Shown piece by piece: positions 1-7,559 of a stretch of 13,300 bases of DNA (position 1 is its first letter; each line of letters opens with the position of its first letter). The stretch covers positions 1 through 13,300 of the forward strand of contig JAEYRF010000009.1 in NCBI GenBank assembly GCA_023409615.1. The letters are read 5' to 3'. The translations under genes were made by a program, and so were the position numbers. The notes beneath the pieces were generated by a model. That model was given only the letters and a program-made list of their open reading frames with translations. It was not told the origin of the DNA and made no database searches. Source of the DNA: Bacillota bacterium (GTDB taxonomy: Bacteria > Bacillota > Clostridia > Acetivibrionales > DTU013).

Positions 1-69
1 CAAGTTTATACTTTTTTCATTTGCTTGTCATTTATTTTCACCATACAATTGATAGTTTGCCTACTCTAT

Positions 70-96
70 CATTGAAAATATTTGACCATTGAAAAT
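70..96. repeat. 10-bp direct repeat upstream of nagB
   Basis: The sequence CATTGAAAAT occurs at 70-79 and again at 87-96, with start points 17 bp apart, in AT-rich DNA about 90-120 bp ahead of nagB. The second copy follows a TTGACC (82-87) that could be a -35 element with a poor -10 (TTTATT, 105-110) 17 bp later. Two copies on nearly the same helix side could be a regulator site, but AT-rich DNA gives such repeats by chance. The rest of 1-122 shows no gene. Confidence 0.3.
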
Positions 97-122
97 TTTA
101 TTCCTTTATTTGTGAATTTGTA

Positions 123-151
123 ATGAAAAAATGTACAGTAAAATATATAAT
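123..151 (+). promoter_or_regulatory. Putative sigma-A promoter of nagB
   Basis: A perfect TATAAT (146-151) lies 17 bp after ATGAAA (123-128), which matches 4 of 6 positions of TTGACA. Transcription would begin near 158, leaving a leader of about 30 nt that holds the AGGAGG site (178-183) just ahead of the nagB ATG. The -10 is convincing; the -35 is weak. Confidence 0.45.
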
Positions 152-187
152 GAAGTTTAGGACAAAATTAGATTTTCAGGAGGCTAT

Positions 188-1000
188 ATGGATATCATTA
201 TAAGAGAAGACTATAGGGAATTGAGCAAATATGCGGCACAGGTAATTGCCGGTTTTGTAAAATCCAAACCTGACTGCATCCTGGGGCTTGCCACCGGTGG
301 AACCCCTATTGGCACATATAAAGAACTGATAAAAATGCATAACGAAGGACTCGATTTTTCGCAGGTCAGGACCTTCAATCTTGATGAATATCTCGGTAAT
401 GGAATCGATCTGGCGAAACCTTACAGTCAGGATCAGAGCTATGCAAGGTTTATGTATGAAGAGCTCTTTAGGCACATCAATGTAAAAAAAGAAAATATAC
501 ATATCCCCGACGGTACTTCAAAGGATCCCTGGCAATTCTGCAAATGGTATGAGGAGGAAATTAAAAGGCTCGGAGGAATCGATCTGCAGTTATTGGGTAT
601 TGGTGGCGACGGGCATTGGGGCTTCAACGAGCCCGGGTCATCCCTGGCTTCCAGAACCAGAGTTCAGGCATTAACCCAACAAACACTCAATGACAATTAT
701 GAAGCCTTTTATAAAAGCGCAGGTATCGAGAGGTCAATGATGCCGCATTTTGCTATCACAATGGGTATCGGGACTATTCTGGATGCAAAGAACATTCTTA
801 TGATTGCAAATGGAGTAAAGAAGGCAGGCGTAGTTGCAAAAGCCCTGGAAGGACCCATAACCTCGCAGATCACTGCTTCAGCCATACAGCTGCACGCCGG
901 AGGGATTACCGTAGTACTTGATAATGCAGCAGCTTCAGAGCTACAGCATCTTGATCACTATATCCATGTTGAAAAGCTGAAAAAAGAATACAGTATATAA
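188..1000 (+). CDS. nagB: Glucosamine-6-phosphate deaminase (NagB)
   Basis: This 270-residue cytoplasmic enzyme converts glucosamine 6-phosphate to fructose 6-phosphate and ammonia, feeding amino sugars into glycolysis. The sugar-phosphate loop LGLATGGTPIGTY is at residues 32-44. The conserved FNLDEY (63-68) carries Asp66, which corresponds to the catalytic Asp72 of E. coli NagB. GIGGDGHWGFNEP (137-149) carries Asp141, His143 and Glu148, the same numbers as the catalytic residues of E. coli NagB. The Trp in this motif is less usual than Ile. Length is normal for the family. AGGAGG at 178-183, four bases before the ATG, fixes the start. The gene appears monocistronic: a terminator follows and the next gene is on the opposite strand. 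No nagA is seen downstream; upstream lies outside the window. Family assignment is firm. Confidence 0.95.
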   Translation: MDIIIREDYRELSKYAAQVIAGFVKSKPDCILGLATGGTPIGTYKELIKMHNEGLDFSQVRTFNLDEYLGNGIDLAKPYSQDQSYARFMYEELFRHINVKKENIHIPDGTSKDPWQFCKWYEEEIKRLGGIDLQLLGIGGDGHWGFNEPGSSLASRTRVQALTQQTLNDNYEAFYKSAGIERSMMPHFAITMGIGTILDAKNILMIANGVKKAGVVAKALEGPITSQITASAIQLHAGGITVVLDNAAASELQHLDHYIHVEKLKKEYSI

Positions 1001-1051
1001 TTGTAATACGGAATTCGGAGCGGTAGGCCGGAAAATAGAGAACCGGAAACT

Positions 1052-1088
1052 TGACCCCTTTACTATGAAGGGGTCATTCCTGTTTTCT
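1052..1088 (+). terminator. Rho-independent terminator after nagB
   Basis: TGACCCCTT (1052-1060) pairs perfectly with AAGGGGTCA (1068-1076) around a 7-nt loop, followed by the T-rich stretch TTCCTGTTTTCT. It sits about 50 bp after the nagB stop. On the other strand it could also stop read-through from infC, but the T-run there is poor. Confidence 0.75.
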
Positions 1089-1138
1089 AATTAAATAATC
1101 AGGTACTATATTTTTAAGCGTTATATATTTTAAACAGT

Positions 1139-1660
1139 CTATTTTGTATTTGACACAGGATTCAGTACCATTGTCATGCTTTTGCCTTCAAGCCGAGGCA
1201 TTTTGTCCATTGTCCCGACTTCCTTCACAGATTCGGCAAATTTGACCAGTACTTCCTGTCCTGCTGAGGTATATCTCATTTCTCTGCCCTTAAACCTTAT
1301 GCTTACCTTTACTTTATTGCCATCCTTTAAGAATTTTAAGGCATTTTTCATTTTAAATTCGAAGTCGTGTTCTTCGATCGTTGCCGACAGCCTTACTTCT
1401 TTCAGAACCGTTTGCTTCTGGTTCTTTCTGGCTTCCTTTTCCTTTTTGGCCTGTTCGAAGAGGCTTTTACTGTAATCGACGATTTTGCATACAGGCGGCA
1501 CTGCATTTGGCACTATCTTTACCAGATCCAGGCTTTTTGCATCAGCCAGTTTCTGTGCCTCCTGTGTTGGCATAACTCCAAGCATTGTGCCATCTGTGTC
1601 AATCAGGCGAACTTCAATGTCTTTGATTGCTTCATTCATATCCGGCTCGTTTTTTCTAAT
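1139..1660 (-). CDS. infC: Translation initiation factor IF-3, probable AUU start
   Basis: IF-3 binds the 30S subunit, keeps it apart from 50S and checks start-codon pairing. The product (173 residues from the ATT) has the N-domain with VRLIDTDGTMLGV and the PPVCKIVDYSK segment, the charged linker EQAKKEKEARKNQ, and the C-domain with KEVRLSATIEEHDF, KFLKDGNKVKVSIRFKGRE and a final LEGKSMTMVLNP. The first in-frame GTG (1669-1667) overlaps the GGAGG (1673-1669), so it cannot be the start. The first Met, 29 nt away, is too far. ATT at 1660-1658 sits 8 nt after GGAGG, and AUU is the classic infC start used for autoregulation. DYSK replaces the usual DYGK. No rpmI or rplT follows; the 3' neighbour is convergent nagB. 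That suggests a second, solitary IF-3 copy rather than the main one. Family is certain; start and paralogue status are inferred. Confidence 0.93.
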   Translation of the reverse strand: MRKNEPDMNEAIKDIEVRLIDTDGTMLGVMPTQEAQKLADAKSLDLVKIVPNAVPPVCKIVDYSKSLFEQAKKEKEARKNQKQTVLKEVRLSATIEEHDFEFKMKNALKFLKDGNKVKVSIRFKGREMRYTSAGQEVLVKFAESVKEVGTMDKMPRLEGKSMTMVLNPVSNTK

Positions 1661-1673
1661 ATTAGACACCTCC
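1658..1673 (-). promoter_or_regulatory. infC ribosome binding site with ATT start codon
   Basis: On the minus strand GGAGGTG (1673-1667) is followed by six bases and then ATT (1660-1658), in frame with IF-3. The spacing is ideal for ATT and impossible for the overlapping GTG. An AUU start makes translation sensitive to IF-3 level in other bacteria, so this is probably a negative-feedback element. Confidence 0.65.
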
Positions 1674-1899
1674 AGTATTTATTTTATATTTATTGGCAGT
1701 ATGCATATTCGTCTGAGGAATCTGCGATACTCCACTGAAAACTATGGTATGTTTAATGTTTGTAAACCTTCGATATGTCTGAAGGCACTCATCTACCCTT
1801 TATAATTTCCCAACAAAATCAGCAATAAACAAAAAGCAGGTTGCTCATAAAATTGAGTTTCCCACTCTGTAATCCCGAAGTCGATATCGATATTGAAGC
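1674..1899. other. Divergent intergenic region, infC side
   Basis: This stretch lies between infC (-) and the sugar cassette (+) and has no supported gene; the short frames across it lack coding character. It must contain the infC promoter and leader. A possible minus-strand -10 (TATAAA, 1804-1799) has only a poor -35 (TTGCTG, 1825-1820) at 15-bp spacing. A perfect 10-bp palindrome TCGATATCGA occurs at 1881-1890. I could not recognise a known leader RNA or riboswitch. Confidence 0.4.
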
Positions 1900-1927
1900 C
1901 AGGTAGTTGAAACAACAATATTACCTG
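1900..1927. promoter_or_regulatory. Operator-like inverted repeat on the sugar-cassette promoter
   Basis: CAGGTA (1900-1905) and TACCTG (1922-1927) are perfect inverted arms, with a second inner pair GTTG (1906-1909) and CAAC (1913-1916). The arms lie just before the -35 and just before the -10, so a bound protein would block RNA polymerase. More TACCT/AGGTA half-sites appear at 1971-1975 and 2008-2012. A repressor of the LacI, AraC or GntR type is plausible; none is encoded in the window. Confidence 0.45.
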
Positions 1928-1935
1928 ACTATGAT
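1908..1935 (+). promoter_or_regulatory. Sigma-A promoter of the GH13-GH36-symporter cassette
   Basis: TTGAAA (1908-1913) and TATGAT (1930-1935) each match the consensus at 5 of 6 positions, with a 16-bp spacer. Transcription would start near 1942, giving a leader of about 87 nt. It is the best promoter in the interval and faces the cassette. Confidence 0.6.
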
Positions 1936-2028
1936 AACACGGTTTGAAAAAAATAGCAACTGCGGCGAAATACCTTTCTTGATTACATGTCTGAAATAGA
2001 TTACACTAGGTAATAAGAGGTGTTTCGT

Positions 2029-3732
2029 ATGGCAAAGTGGTGGCAGGAGCGTGTGGTCTATCAGATCTATCCCCGTAGCTTTCAGGATACCAATGGAGAC
2101 GGCATCGGCGATCTTCCGGGTATTCTCATACACCTGGATGAATTAAAGGATCTAGGCGTGGGAGTAATATGGCTCAGTCCCGTCTACCCCTCTCCAAATG
2201 CAGATAACGGATATGATATCAGCGATTATTGCGGTATCCACCCCGAATACGGAACCATGTCCGATATGGACCGGCTAATCGAAGAGGCAGCAAAGCGGGA
2301 CATCAAAATTATCATGGATCTGGTCATTAACCACACCTCAGATGAACATCCGTGGTTCCAACAAAGCCGGGATCAAAACAGCCCCTACCGTGACTATTAT
2401 ATCTGGCGCCCCGGGAAAGCCAAAAGACCGCGCAAGACTGAAAAAGCAGGGCAGCCCATTAAAGCAGAGCAATCCAACAAATTACCGGAACCTCCCAACA
2501 ACTGGACCAGCTTCTTTGGAGAGGATTGCTGGGAATACGATGACAGAAGCGGAGAGTACTATCTACATCTATTCGCTAAAAAGCAACCTGACCTTAACTG
2601 GCACAATCCTAAAGTGCTGACCGAAATAAAGAAAATAATGCAGTTTTGGCTGGACAAAGGTATTGCAGGTTTTCGCTGTGATGTCATCAATATCCTTTAC
2701 AAAAGTACATTGGAAGACGGTGTAAAAAAACTGGCGCTCACAGGCAGTGAGCATTATCTGTCCCGGGAGGGCACTCATGAAATCCTGCGGACTCTCCGAC
2801 GCGACGTACTAGATCATTACGACTGCTTTACCGTGGGAGAAACCGTATTTGTTACACCTGCCATGGCAAAGGATCTTTGTGATGAAAGCCGCCGCGAGCT
2901 GGACATGATTTTCTCCTTTGAACATATGGAGACCGATCAGTTCCTGGTGAAATGGTTCAAGCGTAGATTTAATGCACAACGTTTTGCCGCAACAATTGCC
3001 AAGTGGCAGAAGGCTCTAGACTGGAATGCCATTTACCTCGAAAATCATGATCAGCCAAGAAGCGTCTCAAGGTTCGGAGATGACGGACAGTATCGCGTAC
3101 AATCGGCCAAGCTGCTATGTACCCTACTGCTGACACTCAGAGGCACACCCTTCGTATATCAGGGACAGGAAATTGGAATGACCAACTTTGACTTTTCAGG
3201 AATGGATCATATACAGGATGTGGAATCTCAAAATATTTACCGACTGGCAAAACGCCTGCATTTCCCACCCGGCCTGCGCTGGAGGATGATTAAGGCCAGT
3301 TCCAGAGATAATGCCAGGACACCGGTCCAATGGGATAACACCCCTAATGCAGGTTTTACAACAGGTGTGCCTTGGCTGGGCATTAATCAAAATTACACAC
3401 ATATCAATATGGCCTCTCAGATGAAAAACCCGGACTCTGTTTGGAGTTTCTACAAAACCATGATAGCGCTTCGGGAAAGCAATGAAGTACTCAAATATGG
3501 CTCCTTTGAACCAATAGAAATTAAAAAGCACATTTTTACATACAAACGAGTATTTGAAGGTCAGTGCCTTGAAGTGCTGCTGAACTTCTCAGGACATACC
3601 CAAAGAGTATCATGCGAAAAATATGCTCGTGCCACTAGCGTGATCCTCTCAAATTGCAACAGGCAGAACTTTGACGGCTTTCTTCACCCCTATGAGGCTT
3701 TGATACTGAAAGAAGATGCAATTCACCACTAA
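2029..3732 (+). CDS. GH13 (subfamily 31-like) oligo-1,6-glucosidase / alpha-glucosidase
   Basis: This 567-residue cytoplasmic enzyme should release glucose from the ends of alpha-glucosides. The GH13 motifs are all present: DLVINH in region I, GFRCDVIN with nucleophile Asp218, TVGETV with acid/base Glu271, and ENHDQPR with stabiliser Asp341. The conserved SRDNARTPVQWD follows. Val219 after the nucleophile is the residue typical of alpha-1,6-specific members, where alpha-1,4 enzymes have Ala or Thr. This points to isomaltose or isomalto-oligosaccharides, although sucrose-active relatives exist. There is no signal peptide. A Lys-rich segment at residues 130-153 is about 20 residues longer than the short loop usual here. 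ATG at 2029 is preferred over GTG at 2020 because AGAGGTG (2016-2022) is six bases before it and overlaps the GTG. It is first in the cassette with an alpha-galactosidase and a symporter. Family is certain; exact substrate is not. Confidence 0.92.
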   Translation: MAKWWQERVVYQIYPRSFQDTNGDGIGDLPGILIHLDELKDLGVGVIWLSPVYPSPNADNGYDISDYCGIHPEYGTMSDMDRLIEEAAKRDIKIIMDLVINHTSDEHPWFQQSRDQNSPYRDYYIWRPGKAKRPRKTEKAGQPIKAEQSNKLPEPPNNWTSFFGEDCWEYDDRSGEYYLHLFAKKQPDLNWHNPKVLTEIKKIMQFWLDKGIAGFRCDVINILYKSTLEDGVKKLALTGSEHYLSREGTHEILRTLRRDVLDHYDCFTVGETVFVTPAMAKDLCDESRRELDMIFSFEHMETDQFLVKWFKRRFNAQRFAATIAKWQKALDWNAIYLENHDQPRSVSRFGDDGQYRVQSAKLLCTLLLTLRGTPFVYQGQEIGMTNFDFSGMDHIQDVESQNIYRLAKRLHFPPGLRWRMIKASSRDNARTPVQWDNTPNAGFTTGVPWLGINQNYTHINMASQMKNPDSVWSFYKTMIALRESNEVLKYGSFEPIEIKKHIFTYKRVFEGQCLEVLLNFSGHTQRVSCEKYARATSVILSNCNRQNFDGFLHPYEALILKEDAIHH

Positions 3733-3777
3733 AATTAAAGTGGGTATGAGACTGTACGAGGAGGCGGATGACAGCTT

Positions 3778-6110
3778 ATGATCGATCACAAGGAGGGCGT
3801 ATTTCGCCTGACAACCCGGAACACCAGTTACTGGTTTCGTGTGACTCCCTTTGGCCATGTAGAACACATCCATTACGGCCACAGACTTAAGGAACAGTCG
3901 CCTGACGTTCTGGCACTCAAACGCACGGCTGCTGTCGGCAGCAGTGTTTGTTACGATCCCTCGGATCCCAACTACTGCCTGGATAACCTCTGTTTAGAAT
4001 GGTCAGGTATCGGCCGCGGAGATTACAGGCACTCCCCTGCGGAAATAAAAATGCCTGACGGCACCTTCGTTTGTGATTTCAGGTATCATTCACATCGCAT
4101 TCTTCCCGGGTATTTACCAATGGATTCCCTTCCAACCGCTTATGGAGATGAAAACGGCTGTCAGACGCTTGAATTAACACTGGAGGATGAATCCAATCAG
4201 ACTGTATTGTTCCTTTATTACACAGCTTACGAAAGTACAGATGTCATTACACGTCGCGCTGTATTGGAGAACCGGAATATAAATCCTCTTGTTATCCGCC
4301 GTCTGATGAGCATGATGGTTGACATCCCTAACCGGAGCTTTCGTATGATCACTTTTGACGGAGGCTGGATTAAAGAAGCCCACCGCCATGACCGTGTACT
4401 AGAATATGGACTCTATGTCAACTCATCTGCCACAGGCGCAAGCAGCAACCGCCACAACCCCGGCTTTTTACTGGCAGAACATGATGCAACAGAGCACAAC
4501 GGGTACGTTTATGGCTTTAACCTGATATACAGCGGTAATCATTACGGCGCCGTGGAGTTAAGTAATCATCAGCTCGTCCGGGTCCAACTCGGCATCAATC
4601 CTCACTGCTTTGAATGGACACTTAAGGAAGGCGGGCGTTTTGAGACTCCCGAAGCGGTTATGACCTTCAGTTCCAAAGGATATAACGGCATGAGCCATAA
4701 TTTCCACGATTTCATTAATAACCATATTGTCAGAGGTGATTGGAAAAACAAAGAGCGTCCAATTCTGCTGAACAACTGGGAAGCCCATTTTTTTAAGTTT
4801 ACCCAGGGCAGTCTGCTCAGACTGGCGCGTCGGGCTATGCGCCTGGGTGTTGAACTCTTTGTATTGGATGACGGCTGGTTTGGCAAACGCAACAGCGACA
4901 CTGCAGGTCTTGGGGATTACACGGTAAACCGCAGAAAGCTGCCCCGGGGGCTTGCATATTTTTCGAGGCGGATCCGAAGAATTGGTATGCAGTTTGGTCT
5001 CTGGTTTGAACCTGAAATGGTAAACCCCGATAGTGAACTTTTCCGCACCCATCCCGAATACGCTATTCAAACGCCAGGCAAAAAACCTACGCTGGGTCGG
5101 AATCAATTGGTGCTGGACTTGTGCAGACCTGAAGTCCGCGATTATATTGTAACATCGGTCGGCCATATTCTGGATGAAGCAGACATCTCATATGTAAAGT
5201 GGGACATGAACCGTCACATCAGTGATGCCTTCTCTCCCTGTATAAATAATCAGGGTGAATTTTTCCACCGCTACATAATGGGACTTTATGATATTCTCGA
5301 CAGAATATTCTCACCACGACCACATATACTGCTGGAGAGTTGCTCTAGCGGCGGAAACCGCTTTGACCTTGGGATGCTCTGTTATTCGCCGCAGATTTGG
5401 GCTTCGGACAACACAGACCCGATAGAGCGGCTGAGATCCAGGGTGGTTTATCATATCTCTATCCATTATCCACAATGGGAGCCCATGTTTCCAGTGCACC
5501 CCACCAGCAAACACTTCGCGACTCGCCGCTGCCGCCCCGCTTCCACGCAGCCTCCTTTGGCTGTCTTGGTTATGAACTGGATTTGAAATATCTTTCTTAT
5601 GTAGAAAAGCGTGAAATCAAAAACCAAATTGCTTATTACAAGCTGCATCGTAAGACCTTCCAATTCGGCCGGTTTTATCGGCTGCCTGCACAAAAGGGAA
5701 ACAAGGTCCACTGGCAGTGCATCAATCAGGATGGAAGCAAGGCTGTGACGGGTTTTTTCCAAACCCTGACTTCAGCAAGTGAAGGTTATGATTTTCTGCC
5801 CTTGACCGGGCTTGATACAAATGCGCTATATAAACTCAGCACCCGCCCTCAAAGTCTGTTTATTGAGCGCTTTGGCGGACTGGTCAAACACATCCTGCCC
5901 TTTGCTCCGGATCCTGATGGTTTGATTCTACGGACAGCCAACAAATTATACAGTCTGATTGACTGTCAGGAAACTTATGAAGGCTATGGCGACATGTTTA
6001 TGACAGGCATCCGGTTGAACAATCAGTTCATGGGGAGCTGGTACAACCGGCATACCCGCCTTTTAGGGGATTTCGGGTCCACCATGTACCTCATTGAAAA
6101 GATACCATGA
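3778..6110 (+). pseudogene. GH36 alpha-galactosidase, frameshifted
   Basis: Restoring one base gives a 777-residue intracellular GH36 alpha-galactosidase, close to the usual family length. It would remove terminal alpha-galactose from melibiose and raffinose-type sugars. The N-terminal beta-domain (NTSYWFRV, then a PGYLPMDSLPTAYGD segment) leads into the barrel with LLNNWEAHFF, LFVLDDGWFGKRN, GLWFEPEMVNPDS, YVKWDMNRH (nucleophile Asp476), ESCSSGGNRFDLGML and WASDNTD (acid/base Asp544). The first frame runs on to a stop at 5584-5586, but homology moves at 5434-5436 to the frame that ends at 6110. Reading CTG-AG(N)-ATC-CAG restores IERLR-IQGGLSYLYPLSTMGAHVS, the family sequence. So both catalytic residues precede the break, while the last part of the barrel and the C-terminal domain follow it. 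No slippery run is visible. GAGGAGG (3758-3764) is 13 bases before the ATG, rather far; an in-frame TGA just upstream excludes an earlier start. A real pseudogene and a sequencing error are both possible. Confidence 0.85.
5431..5438 (+). other. Frameshift site in the alpha-galactosidase gene
   Basis: Around CTGAGATC one base is missing: frame 1 carries the protein through IERLR and the frame two bases on carries it from IQGG. Both sides match GH36 with no gap or duplicated stretch, so a single deleted base explains everything. There is no heptameric slippery sequence, internal ribosome site or downstream pseudoknot that I can see. Confidence 0.8.
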
Positions 6111-6167
6111 GTAAAGCTCAAATTTATATAAAGCAAGCTACACGAAAATAATAAGGGAGGTTAACTG

Positions 6168-7529
6168 ATGAAAACTGCTGCAATACGCAATCGCTACACA
6201 TTTGGCCTTGGTACGGTCGGCAGGGATATGTTGTATTCCCTGGTGAGCATGTACCTGATATTCTATCTCACAGATATTCTCGATCTTCCTGATTCCACTA
6301 TGTGGTGGATGACAGGTGTCCTAACCGTTTTACGAGTTTTTGATGCTGTGAATGACCCTTTCATGGGCTATCTGGTAGACAATACGCACACCCGCTATGG
6401 CAAATTCAAACCATGGATTGCGATAGGCGGCTTGCTGGGCGGTGTTCTGACCATATTAATTTTTACTGACTTCGGGTTCAGAGGCGCAGCCTATATCATT
6501 ACCTTCACGATACTTTACCTTCTCTGGGATTTTATATACGGCGCCAACGACATTGCCTACTGGTCTATGCTCCCGTCATTGACCATAGATCAGAACGAAC
6601 GTGAAAAAACAGGCTCCTTTGCCAGGATTTGCGCAAACATCGGGATGTATATAGTTGTTGTGGGCATCCTCCCAATTACAGGCGCACTTGGTGGAGACAA
6701 GAAGGCCTGGTTCATCTTCTCTGTAGCAGTAGTAGTCATCACCTGGGCCTTTTTATGTTTCACTATTTTTGGTGTAAAAGAGAACCGCAGCCTTTATAAA
6801 AAAGAGAAGCACACTTCTCTTAAGGAAATGTTCTCTGTCATATTCAAGAACGATCAGCTCTTATTCACAGCCATCTCCATGGCATTGTTCATGATAGGAT
6901 ACTCCACTACTGCCACATTTGGAGTATATTTTTTCAAATATGCTTACAAGGACGAGGGAATGTACTCAGTCTTTGCCGGTATACTTGGAGTATCTCAGCT
7001 TCTGGCATTAGTCTGCTTCCCCCTCTTCTCCAAAAAATACAGCCGAAAGCTGCTCTATGGCTTCTCAACAATATTGGTCGTACTTGGCTATATCGTCTTC
7101 TTTTTTGCTCCAATGGATATGACGATCATTGGAATTGCCGGAGTATTACTTTTTGTCGGTGAGGCATTTATACAGCTGTTAATGCTAATGTTCTTGGCAG
7201 ATACAGTGGAATACGGACAGTGGAAGCTTGGCCGTCGCAATGAGAGCATTACATTCTCGATACAGCCCTTTATCAACAAGATCGGCGGTGCGATTGCCAA
7301 CGGTATCGTTGGCGCCACTCTTATCATCTCCGGCATCAATTCCGCTGCAACACCCGAAGACGTCACAGATGCAGGACTGCTAACCATGAAGCTGTCAATG
7401 CTGATATTTCCTCTGATCATCATCGTAGCAGGCTATATCGTATACCTATTGAAATTCAAGATTGATAAGAAAATGTTTGACAAGATTGTTTCCGAACTGA
7501 CAGAGCGTGGCGACCTTAATATTAAATAA
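6168..7529 (+). CDS. GPH-family (MelB-type) sugar:cation symporter
   Basis: This 453-residue inner-membrane protein, with about 12 hydrophobic helices, imports a glycoside together with Na+ or H+. The family signature DAVNDPFMGYLVDN with RYGKFKPW (59-83) holds Asp59 and Asp63, matching the cation-site Asp55 and Asp59 of MelB. Asp20 in GRDMLY and Asp128 in NDIAYWSMLPSLT match MelB Asp19 and Asp124, which contact the galactosyl unit of the sugar. All four key acids are therefore present, which favours a working alpha-galactoside symporter. There is no C-terminal EIIA-like domain, unlike LacS. AAGGGAGG (6153-6160), seven bases before the ATG, fixes the start. It lies 57 bp after the alpha-galactosidase and closes the cassette at a strong hairpin. 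Melibiose or raffinose is the best guess; isomaltose or other glycosides remain possible. Confidence 0.9.
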   Translation: MKTAAIRNRYTFGLGTVGRDMLYSLVSMYLIFYLTDILDLPDSTMWWMTGVLTVLRVFDAVNDPFMGYLVDNTHTRYGKFKPWIAIGGLLGGVLTILIFTDFGFRGAAYIITFTILYLLWDFIYGANDIAYWSMLPSLTIDQNEREKTGSFARICANIGMYIVVVGILPITGALGGDKKAWFIFSVAVVVITWAFLCFTIFGVKENRSLYKKEKHTSLKEMFSVIFKNDQLLFTAISMALFMIGYSTTATFGVYFFKYAYKDEGMYSVFAGILGVSQLLALVCFPLFSKKYSRKLLYGFSTILVVLGYIVFFFAPMDMTIIGIAGVLLFVGEAFIQLLMLMFLADTVEYGQWKLGRRNESITFSIQPFINKIGGAIANGIVGATLIISGINSAATPEDVTDAGLLTMKLSMLIFPLIIIVAGYIVYLLKFKIDKKMFDKIVSELTERGDLNIK

Positions 7530-7559
7530 ATCAGAGGGGACATCCCCTCTGATTTATTT
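7524..7559. terminator. Bidirectional terminator shared by convergent genes
   Basis: A perfect 16-bp stem (7524-7539 with 7544-7559) closes on the 4-nt loop ACAT. The G/C core is CAGAGGGG with CCCCTCTG, flanked by A-runs and T-runs on both sides, so it has U-tracts in either direction. The stop codon of the symporter (7527-7529) and that of the opposing DUF1846 gene (7556-7554) both lie inside the stem. Confidence 0.9.

Noticed and set aside
1661..1669. GTG start for infC at 1669
   Set aside because: The GTG shares its first base with GGAGG, so the ribosome could not use both; ATT at 1660 has normal spacing.
1674..2019. Riboswitch, T-box or ribosomal-protein leader in the infC/GH13 intergenic region
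   Set aside because: I could not find a recognisable consensus on either strand; only a palindrome and the promoter-linked inverted repeat stand out.
2020..2028. GTG start for the GH13 gene at 2020
   Set aside because: It overlaps the AGAGGTG ribosome binding site; ATG at 2029 has correct spacing and gives the family's usual N-terminus.
4558..5166. 202-residue open frame on the minus strand inside the alpha-galactosidase gene
   Set aside because: It runs antisense to a strongly conserved GH36 barrel and has no recognisable domain; it is a shadow of the codon pattern.
5425..5445. Programmed ribosomal frameshift in the alpha-galactosidase
   Set aside because: No slippery heptamer, homopolymer run or clear stimulatory structure is visible; a simple base deletion explains the pattern better.
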